Below, in pieces: positions 31,370-43,075 of a stretch of DNA of 64,000 nucleotides (within the stretch, counting starts at the first letter, position 1; each line of letters starts with the position of its first letter). Source of the stretch: Candidula unifasciata (Eukaryota; Mollusca; Gastropoda; Stylommatophora; Geomitridae); NCBI GenBank assembly GCA_905116865.2, contig CAJHNH020006667.1:636012-700011 (forward strand), read 5' to 3'. The translations under genes were made by a program, and so were the position numbers. Under the pieces are notes generated by a model. It made no database searches. It was not told the origin of the DNA and saw only the letters and a list, made by a program, of their open reading frames with translations.

Positions 31370-31680
31370 TCAAGATTTGTCATTTCTGAATTGAACACTT
31401 GGTACAATAGGAGGTGCATTCAAGATCAGTGATTTCTGAGCTCAACACTTGGGAAAATGAAAGTTGCGAATCTTTCTGAAAACCCAAATACTAGCTTTTT
31501 AAAAAGTTACTATTGATGACAGAGAGACATAATAGTTCTTTTCATTTTCATTTTCTTGTTTAAGATTAGTGATTTCTGAACTCAACACTTGGGACAATAG
31601 GAAGTGCGGATTTTTCCTGAAAACCCAAGTACCAGTTTTAAATAAACTCACTATTGATGACAGACAGACATAATATTTTT
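31370..31680 (+). repeat. Imperfect tandem repeat, ~142-bp spacing
   Basis: 'gtgatttctgaactcaacac' and 'ttgggacaataggaagtgcg' begin three units at about 31377, 31427 and 31569. The last two share about 110 bp ending 'gacagacataata'. The first is only a 45-bp partial unit. Confidence 0.8.
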
Positions 31681-32104
31681 AGGTCGCCCACGCGAAGGCT
31701 GATGAATGAATGTACTTCTCACAAAGAAAAAGTATCCTAGGCTCCATAGATTTCAAAAACACGCCAGCAACCAATTCATCCGCATTAAAGATAAAACTAG
31801 ATTGATTTTCGTAGAAATGTGTTGCCTAAGGACAGACGATGTTAACAATGCGGAAAAACTCACAATTTTACCAGCCTATAATGAGGACGATGTTTGATGT
31901 GTGTCGTAACGAATGATTGCACTAGACAGTATTCTGTTTTGATAACAGTATTCTGTTTTGATAAACACCACTTTATATTATGGGCCTTCTCTCCACCTTT
32001 TCCCACGTCTTCATTTACTCTTATTCTTTTTCTTCTTCTTTTTCTTAACTGCCCTCTCCCATCTTCTATATTCACTTCTGTCAGTAATCTTTTACTAAAC
32101 GTTA
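31681..32104. other. Mostly unclassified; 21-bp duplication at 31925-31965
   Basis: 'acagtattctgttttgataa' occurs twice in a row. The rest shows no gene. Confidence 0.5.
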
Positions 32105-32495
32105 GGTAACTGACGTCATCATCATCATCATGTAGCAGGTTATTTGCAGAACGTCGCTCTCATCACACTGCCTGAAAGAAAATCGGTCACTCGCCAGCTC
32201 TCCCGCCTCGTGCACTTTCATACTCAAGGAGTCACTTATATCCTGTGCACATTTTCTTGTGGGTCGGCCTCTGCCCCTCCTTCCTGGTACCATGCCTTCT
32301 GCTATAATTTGTTCCAATCCGTCGTGGCGCTTGATATGACCAAAATATTTAAGCTTCTGAGACAGGATGCTGTTTATTAGCCAATCTTCCTTGATGTTCA
32401 GATCTTTCAAAACGTCAGTATTTCTCCTTTTTGGTTTTTGTTTTTGTCCGGGATATTTTTTGAATCTTTCTATAGCATTTCAGCTCAAAAGAACT
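32105..32495 (-). mobile_element. RTE-1 LINE 3' fragment
   Basis: The minus strand reads FELKCYRKIQKISRTK in one frame. It then reads DLNIKEDWLINSILSQKLKY, FGHIKRHDGLEQIIAEGM, PGRRGRGRPTRKCAQDISDS and SMKVHEAGELASDRFSFRQC, ending in a (GAT)n-type tail (32117-32131). It is nearly the same as the fragment nested in RTE-2 at 13200-13585. Its C-terminal frame is intact for 102 codons, suggesting a more recent insertion. Confidence 0.9.
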
Positions 32496-33525
32496 AACGT
32501 CACCAACAGATAATTAATCTCACAAACTAATGTTCAATAAAATTGAAGTGAAGGACTTTTCTTCAGAGTTTTAATCGGATCATCAAGCAAGCAAATCTAC
32601 CTTGTCTAGTTTATTCTGGTAGTATTTTGTAAACTAGTATTCTGCTATCTGATTGGTATACTTTCATTCTTGCTAACGCGATGTCTGAGACACTGACATG
32701 TAGTCTTTACGTTTTGTTGTCGATTGAGATATATACTAAAGTGCGCCTACTTGCTACAGTACGGCGGCTCCCGTTGACATATATAGGCTTTGCTGAACAA
32801 TAAATCATGCGATCATTTATGTACCGCTTGGGTTGTCGTGAGTCTCCCCAAGGCGCCTCAGGCGCCTCTGTACAAGTAAGAAGTACAGCAGGTTGGATGC
32901 GTCGAAGGCGCGACTGTTCATACAAATCGAAACAGGGGTGTTTTTGTATTTCTGCGTTCCTTGGGTAGCGGGTGGAAAAGGGGGAGGGGGAGGGGGTGGC
33001 TTCCCGCCAGAGAAAGAAGCCACAAGGGACGTAGAAATACAAAAACGTCCCAGTTTCGCTACTCTCTAACCGTCATTCACAAATTGAAAGAAAAGAGAGA
33101 ACGGTTACACTGTTGAAAATAATTTAGTTCCGCAAAGTCTGTCTTGGATACCTCTTTCCTCTAAACATATGTTTTCTTCAGGTTTTGCTGTAGGGGCAGT
33201 TCTGCATTATTTGCTCGGGTGTTTGGGGTGCCGTTTGACAGGGACACTAAGGGAAAGTGCTACTCATGTAACATCACGGTGGTGGTGAAAACGGTGACCT
33301 CATAATAACATATTGAAGACGGTCGCCCCACTTTTGACATGTACACAAGTCGATTAGTGTTCTGTTATCCGTTTGTTTGTGTGTTTTTTTTTTTTTTTTT
33401 TAGAAATGTGACACCTATAGAAATTCATCCGCGAATAAAAGTCGAGGACGATGATGCATTCTTGTCAGTTTAGCAAATGTATAAGTGGAGTAGGAAGTTT
33501 TAACACTTCAGCGATCGGATCAGGC
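32496..33525. other. No recognisable gene; G-rich tract near 32970-33000
   Basis: Frames near 32707-33042 (-) end in poly-Pro from the C-rich strand and show no domain. A T run lies at about 33387-33403. Confidence 0.4.
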
Positions 33526-33529
33526 AAAC

Positions 33530-34375
33530 CTAGTAGTGACCCCAGCATGGACTGCTGTTGTTGAGGACCTCGTACAGGAAAACCGCCGATTGTCTGTAAG
33601 TGACACTGACGCACACCATGACACCAAAGTTCAGTTTCCCACATCCGCCGTGATGGACTACAGTACCGCCAAATGTCTGCAAGTTGGGAGCCACTGTAGC
33701 TTACCCCAGAATAGAAATAACAACGCACTGATGCATAATAAAAGTTTTTGCAGTGCTTTCAAACAGAAGATGATGGTTTTCTGTTAAGAATTGTTACTGG
33801 AGATACAATATGTGTTTACTATTACGAGAAGGAAATAAAGAGAGCGGACTAAGAATGTCGCCATCCCTACTCGAAGAAAGCAAAGAAGTGTTGCCTGCAG
33901 CCGTCTGTAGGAAAAATTATGCTGGCTCTCTTTTGGCTTGAATAAGGCGTTATTTTAGATCATTACACGCCAAGAGAAAAAAAAATAAACTATCACCAGT
34001 GATACGTGCACGGATCTTCTCAGGAATCGTCTTTAACCCGTGATCAAATCCAAACAAGTTGGACTTCTGAGTGAAGGGGTCCTTATGCAATATGACAATG
34101 ATCGACCTTAAACTGCTCGTGGAATGGCTGAGACCATAGCAGATCTCCACTTTCAGTGTGTACCGCTTTCCCAACATTCACCATACCTAGCCCCCTGTTA
34201 TTTTCACATGTTTGAATAACTCAAAAGGTCACTGGGAGGAAAGGTTTTTCGGTCAAATGAAGAGTTATGGCAGGTGGTGCATATGTGGTTACACACACAA
34301 CTAATAGTCAATTATTTTCTACAGGAATCCAAGGACTTTATTGGTCCTGGAAGACTTGCTTGAATGCTGAGGTGA
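33530..34375 (+). mobile_element. Mariner-like transposase pseudogene
   Basis: In order and over several frames: VEDLVQENRRLSV (HTH region); RIVTGDTICVYYYEKEIKRA with the first catalytic Asp in 'TGDE/T'; SKKAKKCCLQPSVGKIMLALFW; LLSEGVLMQYDNDRP with the second Asp; then HSPYLAPCYFHMFEXLKRSL, where the expected 'PYSPDLAP' has lost the third Asp; and KVFRSNEELWQVVHMWL near the C-terminus. At least five stops or frameshifts are present. No TIRs were identified. Confidence 0.85.
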
Positions 34376-35052
34376 CTTCTTTTTTCTTCTTCTGCATTCG
34401 ACATCAGTCATGCTAAACATTGAGTCACGTCTGGGTCACAAATACGATTGCGCGTTTAAGGCCGCCACCTAGTACCGCATAGCTTCTCTTGCAATGTGGC
34501 TTCCTTGGGCCAGATCCAGTCTTTGCTGAGAGAGGTTAGGGCAGTGCTGCAGTATGTGCTCAGGGGTCTGTCTTTCTGCTCCACAATCACAGGCAGCAGA
34601 TTCTTTTATGCCTATCCTGTACAGGTGTGCTCGAAGACCACAGTGGTCCAAAGTCTAAAAATTGATGTTTGTTCTTTCCTGTTGAGTTTGTTTATGCTGT
34701 CACTCTCTGGTCTGTAATCTCCGTTCTGCCTTCTCCACTCCCGCTTGAAAGATTGCTTTAGCGCTGTTTTAATTTCCTTGTAGCTGTGTGGTGGATGAGG
34801 TTGTGAAAGATTACTCCCAGCTTTTGCCAACTCATCTGCTCTCTCATTCCCTTGAATACCGCAGTGGGCTGGTATCCACTGCAAGACGGGTTCTGCTTTC
34901 TTGGAGAGTAAGCCAATGCTGGTCCTTAGATCTGCAATTAGTTTGTCTTGTTTTTTGCTTGATAGTGCTTGGAGAACAGGCAATGAGTCACTAAGTATAA
35001 CAATTTTGTGCCCTCTGTGTTTGTCGTGAGGTGAGCAGTCAACCCTACACAA
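34376..35052 (-). mobile_element. LINE RNase H C-terminal part and ORF end with (GAA) tail
   Basis: The minus strand reads KHRGHKIVILSDSLPVLQAL, LQWIPAHCGIQGNERADELA and FRLWTTVVFEHTCTG. After a frameshift it continues LRAHLYRIGIKESAACDCGA and PEHILQHCPNLSQQRLDLAQ. This is an RNase H catalytic half followed by a C-x-C...H-x3-H-C zinc-type end. The 3' end carries a 'gcagaagaagaaaaa' tail. The same terminus, on the + strand, is at 53640-53870. The N-terminal half of RNase H lies at 37070-37265. Confidence 0.9.
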
Positions 35053-35054
35053 TG

Positions 35055-37020
35055 GACGAGTCGCGACTTTGACTTCTCTCGCGCTCAGTCAAATTTCAAA
35101 CTTAAACCCGTCCGGAAGGGTATATAGTCCCTTAGATTGATATATACCTCTATCTGGTAATATGTTCATTTCTAGACCCTCTAGTTGCTTTGATAAATCT
35201 TTATTTTGAAACTTGCAACTGTAGGTTGACGATTTCTGGTAATTTATTTAGAAATTTCTTTAAACCGGTTTACTCCTTGAGCAGGAATACAGGGGACTTC
35301 TTGCTTAGAGACACTAAGTTTGATTTTGGAAAAACATTCTTTCGCCTGATCCCAGAGTGTCAAGACGTGTATACAGTCTTTGTAGAAATTGGCGCATTCA
35401 ATGTTCCATTTCTATCTTGGAAGAATTCCTAAGCTTGGGTAAGTCGATTATAGTTTACGAGTACCATAAATGATGTCTTTTTAAAGTTGGCTACTGCAGA
35501 GAGGGAAGCGTCAGCTGTGTGATCGCACAGAGTTCGACCGTTCTTGATGTCCAGAGATCAGGCTCCGAACATTAGACCTTCCCTTGTACAGACTAATTAG
35601 TTGGTGCTCTACATAACCCACACCATTTGTAAAGATATTAAACCCTACAAGTAATTATTCTCTGACCAGCCAAACGAAGCTTTGTGCCGCATAACAGAAA
35701 TAAGGAATCTAGGTCATCTTTAACCGGTGAAATAATGTGCCGTCAGGGCTGGGCGCTATGAGTCAAAGGTGTTTTTGACACAGATTCAGTGGGTGTGTAG
35801 TGAACGGCCTGTGGAGACGGAATATATATATAGATACTAACTGTAAACATTGTATGTCTGCGAGTGCAGATGTGAGGGTGGAGAGAGGATGATCTATGTG
35901 TGGTAGTGTCTATCTATCTCCACTATATACCTTGTTTTCTATCTGTTGCACTATTTTACAGAAAGATAAATGAAAGGAGACATTGTCTCCTTTTCTTGAG
36001 AGTTACACTCTGAGGAATGGACAAAGGGGCAGAGGTGGGATGAGCTGGTGTGTAAATAAGGTTGATTACTAATTCTGAGTTCTTTTCTGACAAGATGATA
36101 CCTCCTTAGAGATCAAGCAGACGAATCACAGTCCAGCCAACAACCACCAACCTAAACCATTCGGTGCACCAAGCAGATCCAAAAGTCCTATATAATGTGC
36201 CACTACCTCAACATGGCAAGAGCTTGTTTGTGAGTTCCAGGACCAGTGGACAATTGCAGACACCTATGTCATCAATCCAGAGAACCAGTCTTCAATAGCT
36301 TTGTGGGGCTCTTATGCATTTATTGTGTCATTACCTGTGAAACCGGCAGCGGGCATCACAGTCTCCAAGAGCTTGTGTCCTCGTTTGTGACAGTCAACCT
36401 GTACCAGTTCAAGTCGAGGCCCAACTACTGATTGAGTCAACTACAGTCGAATCACCATGGACTGAGGGGAGCATTGACCTACGAACTGGGCTAAGTGATC
36501 TTGTATTCACATTACATGCTCTTCTCCCACAGCACCTTCAAAATCCGACGGTGAACTCATGTACTGCTCAAGACTACATCTGGCTGCTTCAATATCTGGG
36601 TTGTGTCAATGTTTCCTGAGCTCCATTCACTGAACTCTTGTTTATCGATTCATTATTATATGTATATATTGTACTGATTACATGCATACATTTTCAAAGC
36701 TGACTTGGGTGTCCCTGTTTCACCATTCTAACTGTCTAGCTTTGATGTTTGTGTGAGTAATAAGTGTTATCTGTGTTAACATGACTATGATAGTATACTA
36801 TCATAACCTGGGTGCTTCTTTTTTATAGTAGTGGGGGTGTCCAGCCTAGGAATATTATATATTTTGTAGTGCCAAAACTTGAGTTGCCCTACTCCTGAAA
36901 TAAGTTGAGCGTATATTGGCCACGGGGCTTCCCTTAGACTCAACATAATTATTTCAGAGTGCTGTTGGTTCTTAAAGAGAAATCCTTAAATCAGGCACGC
37001 GACAGGAGCGATATGTGACA
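35055..37020. other. Unexplained ~2 kb segment splitting a LINE RNase H
   Basis: It sits between the two halves of one minus-strand RNase H domain. I see no transposase, RT or tRNA-like head. Short TA runs (35821-35833) and featureless frames such as 35190-35432 are all that is visible. It may be a non-autonomous transposon or an LTR-like unit; the right end finishes '...tgtgaca'. Confidence 0.5.
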
Positions 37021-37069
37021 GTGTTCTTGAGTGATGAGATGTTAGACTGCAGAAAGGAGGACAGTTGCC

Positions 37070-37268
37070 TCAGATCTGAAGTTAGTGCAGATGTCACCTG
37101 CTGGTAGAGAGAGAGAGAGAGAGAGTTTCTGCTCTACTGCTAGGGGATTTATTGTATATTCCACAGCGCCCCTTTCCGACTGCATCAGTAGCAGAGCCGT
37201 CTGTGAAAACCTGGGTCCAAGTGGTGTATGGATACTTCTCATCAAGCATAGCAGGTTGTTCTCTCTTG
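37070..37268 (-). mobile_element. LINE RNase H N-terminal half
   Basis: The minus strand reads [20 protein letters not shown] and [12 protein letters not shown]. In another frame [21 protein letters not shown] follows. These contain the first two catalytic positions (D of TDGS, E of SEA). A (GA)n run (37109-37127) breaks the frame. It completes the domain whose second half is at 34612-35052. Confidence 0.85.
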
Positions 37269-37324
37269 AAACTGCTAAGATGACTGAATCGATACGTTTG
37301 TTCTGTACTTTTCCAGAGTATGTT

Positions 37325-37482
<158 letters not shown>

Positions 37483-37757
37483 AAAACAATGTAAGGTTTT
37501 TTTTTCTCTCAAGTCCTCTCGTAAGAACCTGTATATTTCAACTGGTGATGTCACTTAAATTGATATTTTGGAAAAAAAAAAAAAAAAGCTATCCTTTGCC
37601 ACTTAAGTTCGCGCATGATGCAGTTAAAGGGAAAATATACGAAAATTTAAAAATGCCTATCCTAACATTAGGTCACTTGGTTGAATTTTTGTATTATGTT
37701 TCAGAGTTAAGCACAGCTCTTTCCTGTCAAGTCAGCCATTTATTAACTGAGATTACA

Positions 37758-37790
37758 CTGGGGGGGGGGGGGGCGGCGGGGGGGGGGGAT
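37758..37790. repeat. G tract
   Basis: About 30 bp, almost all G, with a central 'cggc'. Confidence 0.9.
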
Positions 37791-37979
37791 AAAAAAAACG
37801 ACCCAACAATATGAATTTTCAATCTTACAATCCGTGGGCGGCCATTAAAAGATTTCTATTGCCAGAAGATTTCAATGCAGAACAAAGTCTGATATTTGCA
37901 TATGGTGTACTGAAGAAAATCACATGTTTTAGTGTGCGCTGCTGCGAAACACCTAGCCTTGGCTTGTTTTGCGGAAAAC

Positions 37980-38260
37980 AAACTCATCACATTCAACCAG
38001 CATCCCCAAAGGGGGAGCTTTGCGTTATAAGTGTGGCTAGGTTATGTGCGCTATATAAACTGGCTTAGCATTACTCGCTCTCATGAAGTCATGAAGAGGA
38101 CTTTTGCAGTATTTATGCGATCACAGAAGATTGACCAAAATACTGTCCGGACTTGCGACAAAGTCCCTGTCGGTAGTCATATGGGCTACCTGATCGCTGA
38201 TGCTGCGAAACACGCTTTGACCTTACTCTTTATTGCTTTTTTCATAATCTGAGGAGTGCT
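37980..38260 (+). repeat. Repeat family I, copy 2
   Basis: 'cattcaaccagcatccccaa', 'gtgtggctaggttatgtgcg', 'aactggcttagcattactcg', 'tttatgcgatcacag' and 'gtcatatgggctacct' match 27180-27400 in the same order. Confidence 0.7.
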
Positions 38261-38454
38261 AAGGTTACGTAATGCCTGGTCCAGCCTGCCTACAAACACA
38301 GTAGCCCTAAGGTTAAGGTCCACTACCGCCATCCCCAACCGACACCACCATCATCATCATTATCATCATCATTATCAATCACCTTCCTAAAGGGCGTTGG
38401 CGATAAAGTTCCTCTCTTGTGACTTAACATTTTATGTATTTTCATCTGATAGAA

Positions 38455-38530
38455 GCTTGTATGCGGATTCGAAAGTCGTGGGTTCAAGTCCTGTCGGAGC
38501 AGGACCATCTTTTTTTTCAGAGTCGTCCTG
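38455..38530 (+). repeat. SINE-A head (partial)
   Basis: 'cggattcgaaagtcgtgggt' and 'tcaagtcctgtcggagcagg' match the tRNA-like head and B box of SINE-A, followed by a T run. The body is missing. Confidence 0.65.
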
Positions 38531-38554
38531 TACTGTCTTCTGTTTGTAAGTAAA

Positions 38555-38790
38555 AGTAAAAGTACCCTTTCCACGCCTATATATATACCTATATTTTTAT
38601 AGACCAACAGGCATTTGGAGGGTTATGTGGACAGCACCACACCAGCTGCTTTTACTTTCCACGACTGCACCTGGTACCCACTTAAGGCAGGGTAGACCTA
38701 GGATACTAGGTAATTTGTGAAAAACGTCTGGCTCGGTCAGGACGCGAACCCACGACCTTAGGCGCATCGAGCATTTGGGAAGAGCACCCA
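38555..38790 (-). repeat. SINE-A copy
   Basis: On the minus strand: 'gaacccacgacc' complement (B box), 'gagccagacgtttttcac', 'taccaggtgcagtcgtgg', 'aaagtaaaagcagctgg', 'ataaaaatatagg' and 'ggcgtggaaagggtac'. It lies tail-to-tail with the partial head on its left. Confidence 0.8.
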
Positions 38791-38935
38791 TAATTTTACT
38801 GACCAATCGGCAATAGTCGGTAATGTGATTCGCAAGCCTTCTTTACTCATTCTACAATATATGCTGCATATTTTTTAAATAGCAGACAAGATATTTTGTA
38901 ACATTTTTTCATAGAATGTTTTACAATGTAGTAAT

Positions 38936-39390
<455 letters not shown>

Positions 39391-39605
39391 GGCTGCAGCT
39401 GTGTAGCGGCTAGACGCTCGCCTCTGGATCAGAAGGTGAGTTCAGGTCCTGACACGGCCCGATATTTCTCTTTCAAATGTGACCTTGGCTTCAAGGTCGA
39501 CCGAGCTTTAAATGGTTACCAGGTACAGTCTGATTGGTCTTTAAAATATAAATCTAGCCCTAAATGCCAAAAGCCGTGGAAAGGGTTCGTTTCGTTTTAG
39601 TAGTA
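39391..39605 (+). repeat. SINE-A copy, nearly full length
   Basis: Head 'agctgtgtagcggctagacg', 'tcgcctctggatcagaagg', B box 'gagttcaggtcctgac'. The body shows 'ggcttcaaggtcgaccgag', 'tggttaccaggtacagtc', 'gattggtct' and 'ccgtggaaagggttcg'. The central 'aagtaaaggcggc' part is deleted. Confidence 0.85.
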
Positions 39606-40112
39606 GTTGTAATAGCTGAGGTTTCTGCTTCATAACAAACAGGTTCTCCTAGAATCGCCCCGACCCTGTGCTAGTGAAAGAACACAAAATGTCGTTCTCT
39701 GTCTAATACCAACCACCTTATACAGTTCTGACTCCTCCATTAACCCAATCAACACCTTTAGTACAACAAACAACTGAAAGAAACACTTTCACGTGTGTTA
39801 TTACCGGTCTTATGTTTTTCCTTCAGTGTTGCAATTACGCTGTTGTATACACGTTGTCATCATATATTTTCGTAGTTTAAAAATAAATTGTTTTCCGCTT
39901 TAAACAAAAATTTTTAATTATTTTTCAAACACCCATGCACCCACCACCAGTACTCCGTGCACGTGTACTCCCACTTCCAAAACACTCTTGGAAAACTAGT
40001 GGACAAACAATTAGTAAGGAAAAATCCAGACATGCACACGCAATAAATCAGCAAAGAAGGCAGCTGCTTGAGTTACCAATACTAACAGTCGCCATCATAA
40101 TGAAAGGAATTT
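39606..40112. other. No recognisable gene
   Basis: Unclassified; a 61-codon frame (39935-40120) has no motif. Confidence 0.4.
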
Positions 40113-40720
40113 GTCGTTGATAGAAGTAGAAGGTCGTGATTAGCTCACCGTAAACCTGCAGTAGTACTGACAGATGTAGAAAGTCGTGATTAGCTCACCG
40201 TAAACCCGCAGTAGTACTGACAGATGTAGAAAGTCGTGATTAGCTCACCGTAAACACGCAGTAGTACTGACAGAAGTAGAAAGTAGTGATTAGCTCACCG
40301 TAAACAAGCAGTAGTACTGTCAGAAGTAGACGGTTGTGATTAGCTCACCGTAAACACGCAGTAGTACTGACAGATGTAGAAAGTCGTGATTAGCTCACCG
40401 TAAACACGCAGTAGTACTGACAGATGTAGAAAGTCGTGATTAGCTCACCGTAAACACGCAGTAGAACTGACAGATGTAGAAAGTCGTGATTAGCTCACCG
40501 TAAACACGCAGTAGTACTGACAGAAGTAGAAAGTAGTGATTAGCTCACCGTAAACAAGCAGTAGTACTGTCAGAAGTAGACGGTCGTGATTAGCTCACCG
40601 TAAACACGCAGTAGTACTGACAGATGTAGAAAGTCGTGATTAGCTCACCGTAAACAAGCAGTAGTACTGTCAGAAGTAGACGGTCGTGATTAGCTCACCG
40701 TAAACACACATTAGTACTGT
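40113..40720. repeat. 50-bp minisatellite, about 12 units
   Basis: 'tagctcaccgtaaac' starts units at 40141, 40191, 40241 and so on every 50 bases to 40691, with no indel. Three unit types can be told apart by their second half: 'gatgtagaaagtcgtgat', 'gaagtagaaagtagtgat' and 'gaagtagacggtcgtgat'. Their order hints at a higher-order arrangement. Confidence 0.98.
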
Positions 40721-41090
40721 ATAATGTATTGCACCAGCCCAAACGCAAACGGCTAGCCTCCATTTTTAAAATATCACGACACAGCCACTGCAGGCACATA
40801 AAGGTATTTCCCTAAAATAAACAGCTCACAGTCCTGTACAAAGCACTTGACTCCGTGGCAAAAGCAGCGAAACCGTAAACTAAATTTTAATTGTGGAAAC
40901 CGCATTAGCAAACTGTAGCCTGAAGAAAAAAATAACCTGAAAGCTAAATTTAACTGTTAATCTAACCGCCATATTGGATCGGAAGTATACTTTCTTACAA
41001 TTTATATTATGTGTATCATACCTAGCATACTATATAAATTCTAAAGTGTTCGCTTGATCTTTCAAAGATACTATGTGATTGAACTGCAAA
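40721..41090. other. No recognisable gene
   Basis: AT-rich unclassified sequence. Confidence 0.4.
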
Positions 41091-41092
41091 TA

Positions 41093-41330
41093 ACTGCCTT
41101 TATCATACCATTTTTGTGGTGTAGGCAGGAAAAAAAGGGTGGCGGGGGGGGGGTCTTTGATCCTGAGGATTAACGGCCACATGGTTAGTTCTGTCGCCAC
41201 GGCTATTCAGGTGAGGATTCTATTTTGCCCCAGACAGAAAATAAATATCACCACCCTTACTGAGGATTCGAACCCGGGTCTCCGGCCTGAGAGCTTAGTG
41301 GTCTAACTATTCGGACAATTGCTTCTCCTA
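41093..41330 (-). repeat. SINE-F copy
   Basis: On the minus strand the head has 'gttagaccactaagctctca' and B-box-like 'gacccgggttcgaatcctca'. The body has 'agaatcctcacctgaatagc', 'gacagaactaaccatgtggc' and 'taatcctcaggatcaaag', and the end has 'ctacaccacaaaaatgg'. Matches 25770-26010. Confidence 0.85.
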
Positions 41331-41454
41331 TGTGTTGAATATATTTTACAAACTATAATATATTCCTTTTACAAATTGTGCAAGGTTTATGCTATACATT
41401 ATGTAATATATATGTTCTACACAATATGTGAGGCCTGTTTCATATATTTTATAG

Positions 41455-41515
41455 TTTGTGTGGTTGTGTGTGTGGCTGTGTGTGTGTGTGCGCGCGCGCG
41501 CTCGCACGTGCTCGG
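41455..41515. repeat. (TG)n and (CG)n alternating tract
   Basis: 'tgtgtgtgtgtgcgcgcgcg' alternating purine-pyrimidine sequence; such tracts favour Z-DNA. Confidence 0.85.
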
Positions 41516-41942
41516 TCAATTTACCAATTTGTCCCAAAACTATTTTACAAGAGGTACTAGATTCGTTTATCTACACTACTGGACTTGTATTGCAGCATCT
41601 TCTCTATTCGACAAATTGTTCCAGATATGTTCCGCAAGATATGCTAAATCTGTTCTACATACGGTACAAGGTCTAATTTAAAAACCTAACTTGATCTACT
41701 CCACAGTCTCGGCTGGATTTCTTCGACAGTAGATATAATTTCTATTTCCCAGCACCATGTGATATCTTATGTAGATAATTATGGCTAGATTCGACAGTCC
41801 TAAAAAGATAATGCTATCCAAACTGTTTGACATCCAGATTACATGTTACAGTAAATACTTTCCAGTAATCTGTATTTGATCGGAGATATGATAAATGATG
41901 GATCTTTACAACAATGTAGGCTATACTGATATCTTTATAACC

Positions 41943-41945
<3 letters not shown>
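41516..41945. other. No recognisable gene
   Basis: Unclassified AT-rich sequence. Confidence 0.4.
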
Positions 41946-42000
<55 letters not shown>

Positions 42001-42020
42001 TGTGTGTGTGTGTGTACATG
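41946..42020. repeat. (TA)n and (TG)n microsatellite
   Basis: About 50 bp of TA followed by TG repeats. Confidence 0.95.
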
Positions 42021-42064
42021 TTTGTGTGCTTATGCGTGTGTTCGATTTACGCAACACTCAGGGA

Positions 42065-42234
42065 GCACGAACGAACGAACACACTTTATTTTCAAAGGGT
42101 TACACATTGGGCACGCAGGCCCGTCTGACATTCGGCCCTTCTAAGCACTCATTTTTCTGAGTACCAATGCCTGTTATCAATAATGCATGTTATGGATGTA
42201 ATAAAGAAATATACATTATGGAATAATGCATAAA
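42065..42234 (-). repeat. Family J unique segment, copy 2 (inverted)
   Basis: Reverse complement of 19836-20005: 'gaacgaacgaac', 'aaagggttacacattgggca', 'cgcaggcccgtctgacattc', 'ggcccttctaagcactcatt', 'tgttatcaataatgcatgtt' and 'atggatgtaataaagaaata'. Confidence 0.92.
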
Positions 42235-42930
42235 CACATCATGTGTACACAATCTTACACACTCAACCACACACACGTAAACATACTCTTACATTCTCAT
42301 ACATGCACACTCATACATAGATATATGTAATACATATACCCGCATCTACATACATACACAAACATAAAACACACACATATATACATAGACATACATGCAC
42401 AACATAAAACACACATACATACATAGACATACATGCACACACACATTCCATACATACACACCTACACATGCATACATGCATACACACACATACAATCACA
42501 TATACAGACACCAACAACCACACATATATACTCACATACATAAATATACCCATATACACGCATACATACAGACATACACACATATACATGCATACACTCA
42601 CATCTTTACACACATAGTGCAAACTTGCATACATACCTAAATGCACACACATACAAACATATACTTACACGGCTACATATCCATACATACATCCACCAAA
42701 ATGCATACATACACACATAGATACATACATAAATGCATGCACACATACACCCACATACATTACACACACATGCATGCATACACACATATACAATCACTCA
42801 TACAGATACCCACATACATACATACATACATACATACATACACACATGCATACCTGCATACATACATACTTGCATACATTATATACACCCACACCCACAA
42901 TCACACATACACAAGAGAGTGTGAGTGAGA
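42235..42930 (-). repeat. CATA/CACA microsatellite block of family J (inverted)
   Basis: About 700 bp of CATA, CACA and CATGCATA units, the complement of 19195-19835. His/Thr and Cys/Val frames are artefacts. Confidence 0.97.
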
Positions 42931-43075
42931 CTGAGAGAAAGTTAGCGAGTGAGTGAGTTTGTGAGTAAGTGAGTGGGTGAGAAAAAAGCAGACAGAGAGA
43001 ATGGGGGGAGCGTGGGCGCGAGAGTGGGGGAGGGAGAGAGAGAGAGACACATCCAGAGAGAGAGAGAAACATAGT
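42931..43075. repeat. GAGT/GA-rich tract
   Basis: 'gagtgagtgagtttgtgagt' and (GA)n runs extend the microsatellite block, as CT repeats do at 19225. Confidence 0.85.

Noticed and set aside
39391..39470. Functional tRNA gene
   Set aside because: B-box and tRNA-like arms are present, but the sequence continues into a SINE body and the head repeats elsewhere; no proper anticodon stem was visible.
40113..40720. CRISPR-like array
   Set aside because: The 50-bp units are contiguous without unique spacers and the genome is eukaryotic; it is a minisatellite.
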